From NCBI GenBank assembly GCA_051867615.1, contig JBJDYU010000013.1, positions 13,218 to 77,217 of the forward strand: 64,000 bases of DNA, read 5' to 3'. Below are positions 41,499-49,574 of the stretch, in pieces; the stretch's first letter is position 1; every line of letters starts with the position of its first letter. The stretch is from RGIG5472 sp051867615. Lineage in GTDB: Bacteria; Bacillota; Clostridia; Oscillospirales; Oscillospiraceae. The notes beneath the pieces are model-generated. The model had not been told where the DNA came from, did not search any database, and saw nothing but the letters and a program-made list of their open reading frames with translations. The position numbers and the translations under genes were made by a program.

Positions 41499-42446
41499 TC
41501 ACTGCTCCTTCCGGTTCTTTTCCTGCTCCGAATACTTATCCAGGCGGCGCAGCATCTCCTCCGCCGCGTTGAAGCCCATGCGCTTCTGGCGGTTGTTCAT
41601 GGCGGCCACCTCGATGATGTTCGCCAGGTTCCGCCCCGGACGCACCGGCATGACGATGCTGGGGACGCGCACCCCCAGGATCTCCGTATAACGGTCCTCC
41701 AGACCCAGCCGGTCGTAGACCTTCGTCTCGTCCCACTGCTCCAGCTCCACCACCAGCTCGATCTGCGCGCTGTCGCGGATGGCGCCAACGCCGAAAAGGT
41801 GCCGCACGTTGATGATGCCGATGCCGCGCAGCTCCACGAAGTGCCGCGTCAGCTCCGGCGCGGTGCCGTACACCGCGTCAAAAATGCGGCGCATCTCCAC
41901 CGCGTCGTCCGCCACCAGCCGGTGGCCCCGCTTGACCAGCTCGATGGCCGTCTCGCTCTTGCCCACGCCGCTGTCGCCCACCAGCAGCACGCCCTCGCCG
42001 TAGACCTCCACCAGCACGCCGTGCCGGGTGATGGTGGGCGCCAGAGCGTGGTTGAGGTAATCCACCAGCTGGCTGATCATCTCCGAGGTGGTGATGCTCA
42101 TGCGCAGCAGCGTCCTGTCCGCCTGCTGGGCGCAGCGGATGCACTCGGGGAAATACTCCTGCCCCTGGGTCAGGATCATAGCGGGAAAGGCCAGGGCGAA
42201 GAGGTTGGAAAAAGCCTTCTCCCGCTCCTCCTCCGTCCGGTCCGCCAGAAAGAAGGTCTCCGCCCGGCCGAAGATCTGCAGGCGCTTGGAGTCAAAATGC
42301 TCCTGATACCCCACGAGCTGCAATCCGGGACGGTTCACGTCCGACGCATAGACGCGCACCTCCTCGAAATCCGAGCTGCGGTAGACCACGTCCATGTTGA
42401 AATACTCCACGATCTCCGCAAGCCTGATGCTGGGTCTCTTTGCCAT
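41499..42446 (-). CDS. hprK: HPr(Ser) kinase/phosphorylase
   Basis: A 315-residue bifunctional enzyme that phosphorylates and dephosphorylates Ser46 of HPr, the switch for carbon catabolite control. Walker A GDSGVGKS is at residues 157-164, and the HPrK/P signature RGIGIINVRHLFG follows. The C-terminus is helical and charged. First gene of the operon, with a strong promoter about 60 nt upstream. Confidence 0.97.
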   Translation of the reverse strand: MAKRPSIRLAEIVEYFNMDVVYRSSDFEEVRVYASDVNRPGLQLVGYQEHFDSKRLQIFGRAETFFLADRTEEEREKAFSNLFALAFPAMILTQGQEYFPECIRCAQQADRTLLRMSITTSEMISQLVDYLNHALAPTITRHGVLVEVYGEGVLLVGDSGVGKSETAIELVKRGHRLVADDAVEMRRIFDAVYGTAPELTRHFVELRGIGIINVRHLFGVGAIRDSAQIELVVELEQWDETKVYDRLGLEDRYTEILGVRVPSIVMPVRPGRNLANIIEVAAMNNRQKRMGFNAAEEMLRRLDKYSEQEKNRKEQ

Positions 42447-42503
42447 GGCGTACCCCCTCTTTCCGGCGCGGCGGCCTATCCGCCCACCTTATTGATACGC
42501 TTT

Positions 42504-42532
42504 ATTATAATATGGCGGGGCGCTTTTCGCAA
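42504..42532 (-). promoter_or_regulatory. Promoter of the hprK-glk-murB-rapZ-whiA operon
   Basis: On the minus strand TTGCGA (42532-42527) and TATAAT (42509-42504) with a 17-nt spacer. Confidence 0.82.
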
Positions 42533-42587
42533 TACGCGGGATGGTAATTTGGCTGTGCAAAAATTTTGAAAAAAATCGATTTAGGGC

Positions 42588-42616
42588 TTGCTTTTTTCAA
42601 CTTCTTCTGCTATTAT
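42588..42616 (+). promoter_or_regulatory. Promoter of rpmB
   Basis: TTGCTT (42588-42593) and TATTAT (42611-42616), 17-nt spacer, in AT-rich DNA about 60 nt before the gene. Confidence 0.7.
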
Positions 42617-42674
42617 ACTGGTTGTGTCTGCGCAAACCGTGCGGATAATCGTAAACAGCAAGGAGGTGCAACGG

Positions 42675-42863
42675 ATGGCAAAGTGCCAGTTTTGCGACAA
42701 GGGCGTGACCTTCGGTATCAAGGTCTCTCATTCCCACAGACGTTCCAACCGTCCCTGGAAGCCCAATGTGAAGCGGGTAAAGGCAATCATCAATGGTACG
42801 CCTCGCCATGTATATGTTTGTACTCGTTGTCTGCGTTCCGGTAAGGTTACCCGCGCGATCTGA
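42675..42863 (+). CDS. rpmB: 50S ribosomal protein L28
   Basis: A 62-residue L28 protein beginning MAKCQFCDKGVTFGIKVSHS. It has a zinc-ribbon pattern (CQFC near the start, CTRC near the end), the zinc-binding form. The start at 42675 has AAGGAGG 8 nt upstream. Monocistronic, between its own promoter and terminator. Confidence 0.97.
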   Translation: MAKCQFCDKGVTFGIKVSHSHRRSNRPWKPNVKRVKAIINGTPRHVYVCTRCLRSGKVTRAI

Positions 42864-42881
42864 GTTCAAAGATTGCATAGC

Positions 42882-42916
42882 AAAGACCTCATGCTTTCGC
42901 ATGAGGTCTTTTTTTT
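42882..42916 (+). terminator. Terminator of rpmB
   Basis: AAAGACCTCATGC (42882-42894) pairs with GCATGAGGTCTTT, followed by a run of T. Confidence 0.93.
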
Positions 42917-43152
42917 ATGCTCTTTTCGCCCTCAGACGCTGCGCCGCTCCGGCAGACGCGGCAGCAAAGCGGGACTTTGCCAGAATGGAACCGCCCTTTC
43001 CGGCGGCTTTCCCCTCGCACATCCGCGTTTGCCCGCAGCGTGTGATCCAATCGCCTTTTCCGGCGGCGTGTACGTCGGAAAAGGCACTCTGCGCGCGGGG
43101 CGCGCCGACTTTTCCCTGTGGGAATCGAGGCGCGCGCCGCGTGAAAATATAT
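42917..43152. other. Intergenic stretch without a supported gene
   Basis: About 235 nt between the rpmB and gpsA terminators. Several frames are open, but none has a ribosome site or a recognisable product, and they continue antisense into gpsA. A TTTCCGGCGGC motif occurs twice (about 42999 and 43056). I see no function. Confidence 0.5.
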
Positions 43153-43180
43153 CGGGGAAAGCGCAGATGCGCTTTCCCCG
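43153..43180 (-). terminator. Terminator of der-plsY-gpsA
   Basis: CGGGGAAAGCGC (43153-43164) pairs with GCGCTTTCCCCG (43169-43180), just after the gpsA stop on the minus strand; the T-rich tail is broken (ATATATTTTC). Confidence 0.65.
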
Positions 43181-43185
43181 AAGTC

Positions 43186-44181
43186 TTAAATCCAGCTGGT
43201 CTCCTGCTTTTTCTCCCGGTTCATCAGCGCGCCCACCATCTCCCGGGGGTCCGCCCCCTGATACAGCACGGCGTACACCGCCTGACAGATGGGCATTTCG
43301 AGACCCAGCCGGCGGGCCAGGGAGCAGGCGCTCTCCGCGGCGTAATAGCCCTCTACCACCGCGCCGATCTCCGTCATGGCCGCCTGTACGCTCTTGCCGC
43401 CGCCGATGAGGATGCCCGCCCGGCGGTTGCGGGAGTGCATGGAGGTGCAGGTCACGATCATATCGCCCATACCCGCAAGGCCCGCGAAGGTCAGCGTGGT
43501 ACCGCCCAGGGCCTCCCCCAGACGGGCCATTTCGCTCATGGCCCGGGTCATGATGAGGGCCTTGGTGTTGTCCTCATAGCCCATGCCGTCGCTGATGCCG
43601 CAGCAGAGCGCCACCACGTTCTTCATGGCGCCGCAGATCTCCACACCCACGATGTCCGGGCTGGTGTAGACCCGAAAGCGGCTGCTCATAAAGGCGTCCT
43701 GCACTCGCTCCGCCGCGACCCGGTCCGCGCAGGCGGCCACGCAGCCCGTGGGCAGGCCCCGGGCCACCTCCTCCGCGTGGGAGGGGCCGGAGAGGGCCAC
43801 GATGGGAAAGCGCCCGCCCGTCTCCTCCGCGATGATCTGAGACATACGCAGGTGCGTCTCTTTCTCGATGCCCTTGGAGACGGTGACGAGCAGCGTCCCC
43901 TCCGCAAGGTACGGCGCGGCCAGCCGCGCCGTGGCGCGCACGGCGAAGGAGGGCGTGGCGAACACCACCAGCTCCGCTCCGGCGGCGCAGGCGATATCCC
44001 CGGTGACGGCAAGCGCCTCGCTGAGCGCGCGCTCGGGCAGGAGGGGGTTACGGCGGCTGCGCCGCATCTCCTCCGCCTTGGCGGCGCTGTGGCTCCAGAG
44101 CGTCACCTCATGGCCGTTATCGATGAGCAGCAGCGCCAGGGCCGTCCCCCAGCCGCCGCTGCCAAGCACCGTGATCTTCAT
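43186..44181 (-). CDS. gpsA: Glycerol-3-phosphate dehydrogenase [NAD(P)+]
   Basis: A 331-residue enzyme that reduces dihydroxyacetone phosphate to glycerol-3-phosphate for phospholipid synthesis. The NAD site is GSGGWGTALA (residues 7-16); catalytic regions KGIE, GPSHAEEVARGLPT and the C-terminal KNVVALCCGISDGMG are present. It overlaps plsY by 4 nt, placing supply and use of glycerol-3-phosphate together. Confidence 0.97.
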   Translation of the reverse strand: MKITVLGSGGWGTALALLLIDNGHEVTLWSHSAAKAEEMRRSRRNPLLPERALSEALAVTGDIACAAGAELVVFATPSFAVRATARLAAPYLAEGTLLVTVSKGIEKETHLRMSQIIAEETGGRFPIVALSGPSHAEEVARGLPTGCVAACADRVAAERVQDAFMSSRFRVYTSPDIVGVEICGAMKNVVALCCGISDGMGYEDNTKALIMTRAMSEMARLGEALGGTTLTFAGLAGMGDMIVTCTSMHSRNRRAGILIGGGKSVQAAMTEIGAVVEGYYAAESACSLARRLGLEMPICQAVYAVLYQGADPREMVGALMNREKKQETSWI

Positions 44182-44870
44182 TGTTCCTTCTCCTTTTTAT
44201 GATGCAGCGACAGCTTCCGCTCCGTTCCGCTGAGCAGCCGCCGGGCATTGCCCCGGTGCTGCCACACCACCAATCCGCCGCAGGCGAAGGCCAGCACGAC
44301 GATGACAGGGTTCGGATAGCAAAACCAGGAGATAAACGGGAAGCTGGCCCCGGCCCAGAGGGAGCCGAGGGACACGTAGCGGGTCAGCACCGTCAGCAGC
44401 AGGAAGCCGCCCCACACCACCAGCGCCACCCGCCAGTCGATCATGATGGCGATGGTGCCTCCGGAGAGGATGCCCTTGCCGCCCCTGAAGTGGAACATAC
44501 AGGGGAACATATGCCCCAGCAGGCAGAAAACACCCGCCCAGTATTCGGAAAACAGATGCACGTCGCCGCCGGCGGAGACAAAATGGCGGAAGATAGCTCC
44601 GCTCACCAGCAGCGCCGCCACCGCCTTCAGCACGTCCGTCAGGATGACCACCGCCGTCAGCGGGCCGCCGAAGGTACGGAAGAAATTGGTCAGTCCCGCA
44701 TTGCCGCTGCCGTGGTTCCGCACATCGTCCCGCAGGATATACTTCGAGACGATCACCGCCCCGTTGAAGCAGCCGCAGAAATAGGCGATGACCGCCGCGG
44801 CCAACGCCGGGAGCCAGAAGCCGAGCCCCCACTCCAGCATCATGTTGCCAAGGCTTACCGTATTGTCCAT
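44178..44870 (-). CDS. plsY: Glycerol-3-phosphate acyltransferase PlsY
   Basis: A 230-residue integral membrane acyltransferase that transfers acyl from acyl-phosphate to glycerol-3-phosphate. The motifs NHGSGNAGLTNFFRTFG and HFRGGKGILSGG are present, with about six to seven membrane segments. It is slightly longer than usual because of an extra N-terminal segment. Middle gene of der-plsY-gpsA. Confidence 0.95.
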   Translation of the reverse strand: MDNTVSLGNMMLEWGLGFWLPALAAAVIAYFCGCFNGAVIVSKYILRDDVRNHGSGNAGLTNFFRTFGGPLTAVVILTDVLKAVAALLVSGAIFRHFVSAGGDVHLFSEYWAGVFCLLGHMFPCMFHFRGGKGILSGGTIAIMIDWRVALVVWGGFLLLTVLTRYVSLGSLWAGASFPFISWFCYPNPVIVVLAFACGGLVVWQHRGNARRLLSGTERKLSLHHKKEKEQ

Positions 44871-44875
44871 GCTCT

Positions 44876-46201
44876 TTACGCCTCCTTGTCCCCCTTCTCC
44901 CGGATGGAGATACGGATGGGGGTACCCTCCAGGCCGAAGGTGCTGCGGATGCAGTTTTCCAGATACCGCTGATACGAGAAGTGGAACAGCCTGCGGTCGT
45001 TGCAGAAGATCACGAAATGGGGCGGGCGGACGCCCACCTGGGTCATATAGTAGATCTTGAGCCGGCGGCCCTTGTCCGTAGGAGGCTGCACCCGGGTCTG
45101 GGCGTCCTCCAGGACGTTGTTCAGCATACCGGTGGTGATGCGGGTGGAGGCCTGCTCGTTGACGTAGTTGATGAGCTCAAAGAGCCTGTCTACCCGCTGG
45201 CCCGTGGCGGCGGAGATGAACACCGTGGGCGCGTAGGTCATGAAGCCCAGCTCCCGGCGGATATCCTCCCGCATACGGTCCATGGTCTTGCCGTCCTTCT
45301 CCACCAGGTCCCACTTGTTCACCACGATGACGCAGGCCTTGCCCGCCTCATGGGCCAGGCCCGCCACTTTGGTGTCCTGCTCCGTCACGCCGTCCGTGGC
45401 GTCGATGAGGATCAGGCACACGTCGGAGCGCTCGATGGCCATGACGGAGCGCAGGACGCTGTACTTCTCGATGCCCTCCTCCACCTTGGAGCGGCGGCGC
45501 ATCCCGGCGGTGTCGATGAAGTTATACTTGCCGTACTGGTTTTCAAACGCGGAGTCGATGGCGTCCCGGGTAGTGCCGGCCACGTCGCTGACGATGACAC
45601 GCTCAAAGCCCAGGATGCGGTTGGTCAGGCTGGACTTGCCCACGTTGGGCCGGCCGATGATGGCCACCTGAATGCGGTCGTCCTCCTCCTGCGTCTCCTC
45701 CTCCGGCGGGAAGTGGGCCACGCAGGCGTCCAGCAGATCGCCGGTGCCGTGGCCGTGGACCGCGGAGACGGGAATGGGGTCCCCGAGACCGAGGTTGTAA
45801 AATTCATAGAATTCCGGGTCCAGGTTCCCCACGGAGTCCATCTTGTTCACCGCGAGGACGATGGGCTTGCCGCAGCGCTGCAGCATCCCGGCCACCTCAT
45901 GGTCCGAGGCGGTGACGCCGGTTTTGCCGTCCGTCAGCAGGATGATGACGGTGGCGTTGTCGATGGCGAGCTGCGCCTGCTGGCGCATGAAGATCAGCAG
46001 CTCGCTGTCCGTTCTCGGCTCAATGCCGCCGGTGTCCACCAGCGTAAATGGCCGGCCGTTCCAGTCGGTCTCGCCGTAGATCCTGTCCCGGGTGACGCCG
46101 GGCGTATCCTCCACGATGGAGATGCGCTTCCCGATGAGCTTGTTGAACAGCATGGACTTGCCCACGTTGGGCCGGCCCACGATGGCGACTACGGGTTTCA
46201 T
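44876..46201 (-). CDS. der: Ribosome-associated GTPase Der (EngA)
   Basis: A 441-residue double GTPase needed for 50S assembly. The first G domain has GRPNVGKS at residues 9-16 and the second GRPNVGKSSLTNRILG near residue 185. A C-terminal KH-like domain (YYMTQVGVRPPHFVIFCND) follows. The start at 46201 follows AAAGGAGGGG. Its promoter is not evident; a structured repeat lies 54 nt upstream. Confidence 0.97.
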   Translation of the reverse strand: MKPVVAIVGRPNVGKSMLFNKLIGKRISIVEDTPGVTRDRIYGETDWNGRPFTLVDTGGIEPRTDSELLIFMRQQAQLAIDNATVIILLTDGKTGVTASDHEVAGMLQRCGKPIVLAVNKMDSVGNLDPEFYEFYNLGLGDPIPVSAVHGHGTGDLLDACVAHFPPEEETQEEDDRIQVAIIGRPNVGKSSLTNRILGFERVIVSDVAGTTRDAIDSAFENQYGKYNFIDTAGMRRRSKVEEGIEKYSVLRSVMAIERSDVCLILIDATDGVTEQDTKVAGLAHEAGKACVIVVNKWDLVEKDGKTMDRMREDIRRELGFMTYAPTVFISAATGQRVDRLFELINYVNEQASTRITTGMLNNVLEDAQTRVQPPTDKGRRLKIYYMTQVGVRPPHFVIFCNDRRLFHFSYQRYLENCIRSTFGLEGTPIRISIREKGDKEA

Positions 46202-46254
46202 CGCGTCCCCTCCTTTGTCTTTTCAGTGTTCCGGGGCGTGTACCCCGCAGTATG

Positions 46255-46402
46255 ATACTGATATTTGATGAAATACTTTCATCAAATATCCCGCGTGCTA
46301 CGCACGCTCGCATCGTGCATTCGCACGCTGCGCCGTCTCATAAAAATTTGACGGGCTTCGCCCTATAAAAACCTTTTAAAGGTTTTTATCAAATTTTAAT
46401 AT
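46255..46402 (+). repeat. Structured intergenic repeat, family A, 148-bp copy (copy 2)
   Basis: It starts ATACTGATATTTGAT and ends TTTTAATAT. It holds a 13-bp hairpin with ATATTTGATGAAA, GCGTGC-TAC-GCACGC, CGTGC-ATTC-GCACG, AAAATTTGA paired with TCAAATTTT, GGGC-TTC-GCCC, and a palindrome AAAACCTTTTAAAGGTTTT. It is exactly the length of the copy at 21222. It lies in the 362-nt gap between der and rpmF; 46403-46509 holds nothing else that I can support. Confidence 0.82.
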
Positions 46403-46509
46403 TACAAGATAACAGTATACAGAAATTTTCTCCAATCCGCAACAGGAAATTCGGCGGCTTTCCGTTTGCACGAAAACAGGCGCACCGCTTTCCGTTTGCG
46501 GCGGGACGG

Positions 46510-46543
46510 AAAAAGGCGGAGGGAAGCAGCTCTTCCCTCCGCC
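46510..46543 (-). terminator. Terminator of yceD-rpmF
   Basis: GGCGGAGGGAAG (46515-46526) and CTTCCCTCCGCC (46532-46543) form the stem; on the minus strand it is followed by TTTTT. Confidence 0.88.
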
Positions 46544-46563
46544 CTGTGTTCCAGACGAAAAAA

Positions 46564-46758
46564 TTATTCAGCGACCTTGGACTTGATGGTCTTGACTTCG
46601 CGGCCGTTATAAGTGCCGCACTCAGGACACATTCTGTGAGGCAGATGCAGCGCGCCGCACTTGGGGCACTTGATGAGGCCGGGAACGGCCAGCTTCCAGG
46701 TGGAGCTGCGTCTCTTATCTCTTCTCGCCTTGGATACTTTCCCCTTGGGGACTGCCAT
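46564..46758 (-). CDS. rpmF: 50S ribosomal protein L32
   Basis: A 64-residue L32 protein beginning MAVPKGKVSKARRDKRRSS. The zinc ribbon CPKCG ... CPECG carries four cysteines. It is preceded by AAGGAGG and follows yceD by 47 nt, the conserved yceD-rpmF arrangement. Confidence 0.97.
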   Translation of the reverse strand: MAVPKGKVSKARRDKRRSSTWKLAVPGLIKCPKCGALHLPHRMCPECGTYNGREVKTIKSKVAE

Positions 46759-46805
46759 GTTGACACCTCCTTGGTCTTAAACTGCGTTGCAGTGTATTTA
46801 TGTTG

Positions 46806-47300
46806 TTATTCTTCCAGAAGCTGTGAAAGCGCTGCCCAGCGGGGGTCAAGCTCCTTTTTGCAGCCGCAGGGCCCCAGGTTCAGGTCCGCGCCGCAGCGTG
46901 GGCAAAGCCCCTTACAGTCTTCCGAGCAAAGGGTCTTTGTGTCCATACCGAGGATGAACTCGCTCCTTGCCAGTTCGTCCAGGTCCACCTCGTCGTTTTC
47001 CAGCAGCAGAATCTCGTCGTTCTCCCCGTTTTCCAGCTCATCGGCCAGAAGGGTCTCATAGGAGACCTCCACGGGATTGTCGAAGACCTTTCCGCAGCGG
47101 TCGCAGACGGAGCGGAGGGTGGTGGCCATACGCATGGTGAGAGAGAGCACGCCCGCCGTGTTCCTGACCGATCCTTCCACTAAGACCGGGCGAACCGCCG
47201 GATACACGCCGCCGAAGTCCACACAGGACAGATCCATGGAGAAGTGGAAATCTATCCTTTCTCCGGGGGTGTTCATGATCTTTCTGACATTCAAACGCAT
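46806..47300 (-). CDS. YceD family (DUF177) protein
   Basis: A 164-residue DUF177 protein. The N-terminal half has CDRCGKVFDNPVEVSYE and the C-terminal half CSEDCKGLCPRCGADLN, two cysteine clusters typical of the clostridial form. The family is implicated in 23S rRNA/ribosome biogenesis and is co-transcribed with rpmF. The start MRLNVRKIMNTPGERIDF at 47300 has GAGGTG upstream; the longer frame reaching 48200 is antisense to the RluA gene and is a shadow. Confidence 0.92.
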   Translation of the reverse strand: MRLNVRKIMNTPGERIDFHFSMDLSCVDFGGVYPAVRPVLVEGSVRNTAGVLSLTMRMATTLRSVCDRCGKVFDNPVEVSYETLLADELENGENDEILLLENDEVDLDELARSEFILGMDTKTLCSEDCKGLCPRCGADLNLGPCGCKKELDPRWAALSQLLEE

Positions 47301-47327
47301 AGTACACCTCGTAATGACACGGCTATT

Positions 47328-47356
47328 ATTATAGAGGACGGCCCGGAGCTTGTCAA
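47328..47356 (-). promoter_or_regulatory. Promoter of yceD-rpmF
   Basis: On the minus strand TTGACA (47356-47351) and TATAAT (47333-47328), 17-nt spacer: a consensus promoter, as expected for a ribosomal protein gene. Confidence 0.93.
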
Positions 47357-47364
47357 ACATTTTC

Positions 47365-47392
47365 TTGCTTTTTTCCGGGAAAATCGTAAAAT
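47365..47392 (+). promoter_or_regulatory. Promoter of the RluA gene
   Basis: TTGCTT (47365-47370) and TAAAAT (47387-47392) with a 16-nt spacer, divergent from and 8 nt away from the yceD promoter. Confidence 0.6.
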
Positions 47393-47429
47393 AGATGCAG
47401 ACTGATCCGCTACAGGAAGGAGGGCCGCC

Positions 47430-48386
47430 ATGCGGGAGCTTACCGTGGGAAAAAACGACGCCGGCCAGCGGCTGGACCGCTTCGTGGGGAAGGCGCTGCC
47501 ACTGCTGCCCCCTGCCCTGCTGCAGAAGTATGTGCGGCTCAAGCGCATCAAGCGCAACGGCCAGCGGGCCAAGGGCGACGAGCGGCTGTGCGAGGGCGAC
47601 GTGCTGCAGCTCTACATCAACGACGAGTTCTTCGAGCAGCCCCGGGAGGACAACCTCTTCCTCACCCTGTTCCGCCCGTCCCTCGATATTGTGTACGAGG
47701 ATGAGAATATCATGCTCCTCAACAAGCGGCCGGGACTGGTGGTGCACGCGGACGAGACGGAAAAGGTCAACACCCTCATCAACCACATCCAGGCCTACCT
47801 CTACCAAAAGCGGGAGTGGAACCCCCGCTGGGAGAACGCCTTCACCCCGGCCCTCTGCAACCGCATCGACCGCAACACCGGCGGCATCGTCATCGCAGCG
47901 AAAAACGCGGAGGCTCTGCGGGTCCTGAACGACAAAATCAGAGATCGTGAGATCGCGAAGTTCTACCTCTGCATCACGCTTGGCCGCATGGAGCCTGCCG
48001 AGGGGCGGCTGGAGTGCTTCCTCCGCAAGGACGAGAGCCGCAACCAGGTGATGGTCTACCACCATCCCGTGCCGGAGGGCAAGACCGCCGTGACGCTGTA
48101 CAAGACCCTGGCGGTGAGGGATGGGCTGTCCCTGGTGGAGGCGGAGCTGCTCACCGGGCGGACGCACCAGATCCGGGCCTCCTTCGCCGACGCGGGACAC
48201 CCCCTGCTGGGGGACGGAAAATACGGCCGGGGCGAAGTCAACCGCCGCTACGGCGAAACAAGGCAGGCCCTGTACTCCTACCGCCTGCGCTTTGACTTTC
48301 CCACGGACGCGGGGCCGCTGAACTACCTCCGGGGCCGCAGCTTCGAGGTGCAGGAGGTTCCCTTCAAGACCAAGTATTTCGGCTGA
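47430..48386 (+). CDS. RluA family pseudouridine synthase
   Basis: A 318-residue enzyme. An N-terminal S4 domain (QKYVRLKRIKRNGQRAKGD) precedes the catalytic domain. The active-site motif is NRIDRNTGGIVIAA with the nucleophilic aspartate, followed by AELLTGRTHQIRASFADAGHPLLGD. It converts uridines in rRNA or tRNA; the target cannot be told. The start at 47430 has AAGGAGGG upstream. Confidence 0.93.
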   Translation: MRELTVGKNDAGQRLDRFVGKALPLLPPALLQKYVRLKRIKRNGQRAKGDERLCEGDVLQLYINDEFFEQPREDNLFLTLFRPSLDIVYEDENIMLLNKRPGLVVHADETEKVNTLINHIQAYLYQKREWNPRWENAFTPALCNRIDRNTGGIVIAAKNAEALRVLNDKIRDREIAKFYLCITLGRMEPAEGRLECFLRKDESRNQVMVYHHPVPEGKTAVTLYKTLAVRDGLSLVEAELLTGRTHQIRASFADAGHPLLGDGKYGRGEVNRRYGETRQALYSYRLRFDFPTDAGPLNYLRGRSFEVQEVPFKTKYFG

Positions 48387-48441
48387 TACCGCCGCCGTAT
48401 CCGTTATTCTGCCGGGAAAGGCCCGGCCTTATCCCGCAGCA

Positions 48442-48475
48442 AGCCCCGCCTCTTTCGAGGCGGGGCTGTTTTTCA
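48442..48475. terminator. Bidirectional terminator between the RluA gene and potD
   Basis: AGCCCCGCCTC (48442-48452) pairs with GAGGCGGGGCT (48457-48467), followed by GTTTTTC. Confidence 0.85.
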
Positions 48476-48488
48476 CGCTTTCAGCAGC

Positions 48489-49574
48489 TCACTTCGCCGC
48501 CTTGACCTTGATCCAGAGCTCGGCCAGAGTCTTTTTCAGCACGGGATTGTCCACGAACACCTCGTCCTTGCCATAGCCGGAGCGGGGCAGGTACGCTTCG
48601 TTCTCCGCGAACAGGCCGTCCTCGCCGCTGAGCTCATCCAGCACCTCCTGATTGGAGGAGGCGTAGCCCACGTACTCGGAGTTGCCGAGGGAGGCGTCAT
48701 AGGTCAGCACATAGTTGATGAACTCGTGGGCCAGCAGGGGATTCTCCGCATTGGCGGGAATGACCATGGCGTCGCTCCAGATGTTGGTGCCCTCGCTGGG
48801 CATCCAGAAGCTCATGTCCTCGTTTTCCTCCAGAATGGTGGTGGCGTCGCCGCTGTACACCACGGCGATGTCCTTGGTGCCGTTGATCATGCCGTCGATG
48901 ACCTCGTCCGTCACATAGACGGGGTCCATGGTGTTGTTCATATCCAGCAGCCATTCATAGGCGGCCTGGATCTCCGCCTCATCGTCCGTGTTCATGGAGT
49001 ATCCCAGCGCCTTGAAGGCCATCATGAAGGAGTCCCGCTCGGAGTCGTAGACATAGATCCGGCCCTTATAGTCCGTGTTCCGCAGGATCTCATAGCCCTG
49101 AGACTCCACCACGGCGGGATCCACGTTGTTGTGATTGTACACGATGCCCACGCTGCCCCAGAAGTAAGGCACGGAATAGCTGTTGTCCGGGTCGTAGGGT
49201 AGGTTCTTCACGCCCTCCGCGAGGTTCGAGAGGTTCGGGATCAAAGAATGGTCCAGCTCCTGCAGCATCCCCTCCGAGATCAGGCGCTCGATCATATAGT
49301 CGGAGGGCACCAGCACGTCGTAAGCGTCCCCGGCCTGCAGCTTGGTATACATCATTTCATTGGAGTCGAAATACTCCACGATGACCTTCACGCCGAACTG
49401 CTTCTCAAAGTCGCTGATAAGGCTCTCGCCCATATACTCGCCCCAGTTATACAGCTTCAGTGTGTCGGAGCCGTATTTCTCCACCGCGTCCTCCGAGGAC
49501 GCGCCGCCGCCGCAGCCGGACAGGACGGGCAGCAGCATCAGCGCCGCCATCACCAGTACAAGCACTTTCTTCAT
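48489..49574 (-). CDS. potD: Spermidine/putrescine ABC transporter substrate-binding lipoprotein
   Basis: A 361-residue PotD/PotF-type binding protein. The signal peptide ends in the lipobox LSGC (C21), so it is lipid-anchored outside the membrane. KLYNWGEYMGESLISDFEKQFGVKV is a typical opening of the polyamine binding fold. Last gene of potABCD; it overlaps potC by 4 nt. The exact polyamine is not determinable here. Confidence 0.94.
   Translation of the reverse strand: MKKVLVLVMAALMLLPVLSGCGGGASSEDAVEKYGSDTLKLYNWGEYMGESLISDFEKQFGVKVIVEYFDSNEMMYTKLQAGDAYDVLVPSDYMIERLISEGMLQELDHSLIPNLSNLAEGVKNLPYDPDNSYSVPYFWGSVGIVYNHNNVDPAVVESQGYEILRNTDYKGRIYVYDSERDSFMMAFKALGYSMNTDDEAEIQAAYEWLLDMNNTMDPVYVTDEVIDGMINGTKDIAVVYSGDATTILEENEDMSFWMPSEGTNIWSDAMVIPANAENPLLAHEFINYVLTYDASLGNSEYVGYASSNQEVLDELSGEDGLFAENEAYLPRSGYGKDEVFVDNPVLKKTLAELWIKVKAAK

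Noticed and set aside
42873..43409. A plus-strand frame after rpmB as a small gene
   Set aside because: It runs across the rpmB terminator and into the antisense strand of gpsA, with no ribosome site or recognisable domain.
46806..48200. A 464-codon minus-strand frame that would extend the YceD protein
   Set aside because: The added 300 codons are antisense to the RluA gene and cross the yceD promoter; the family start at 47300 has its own ribosome site.
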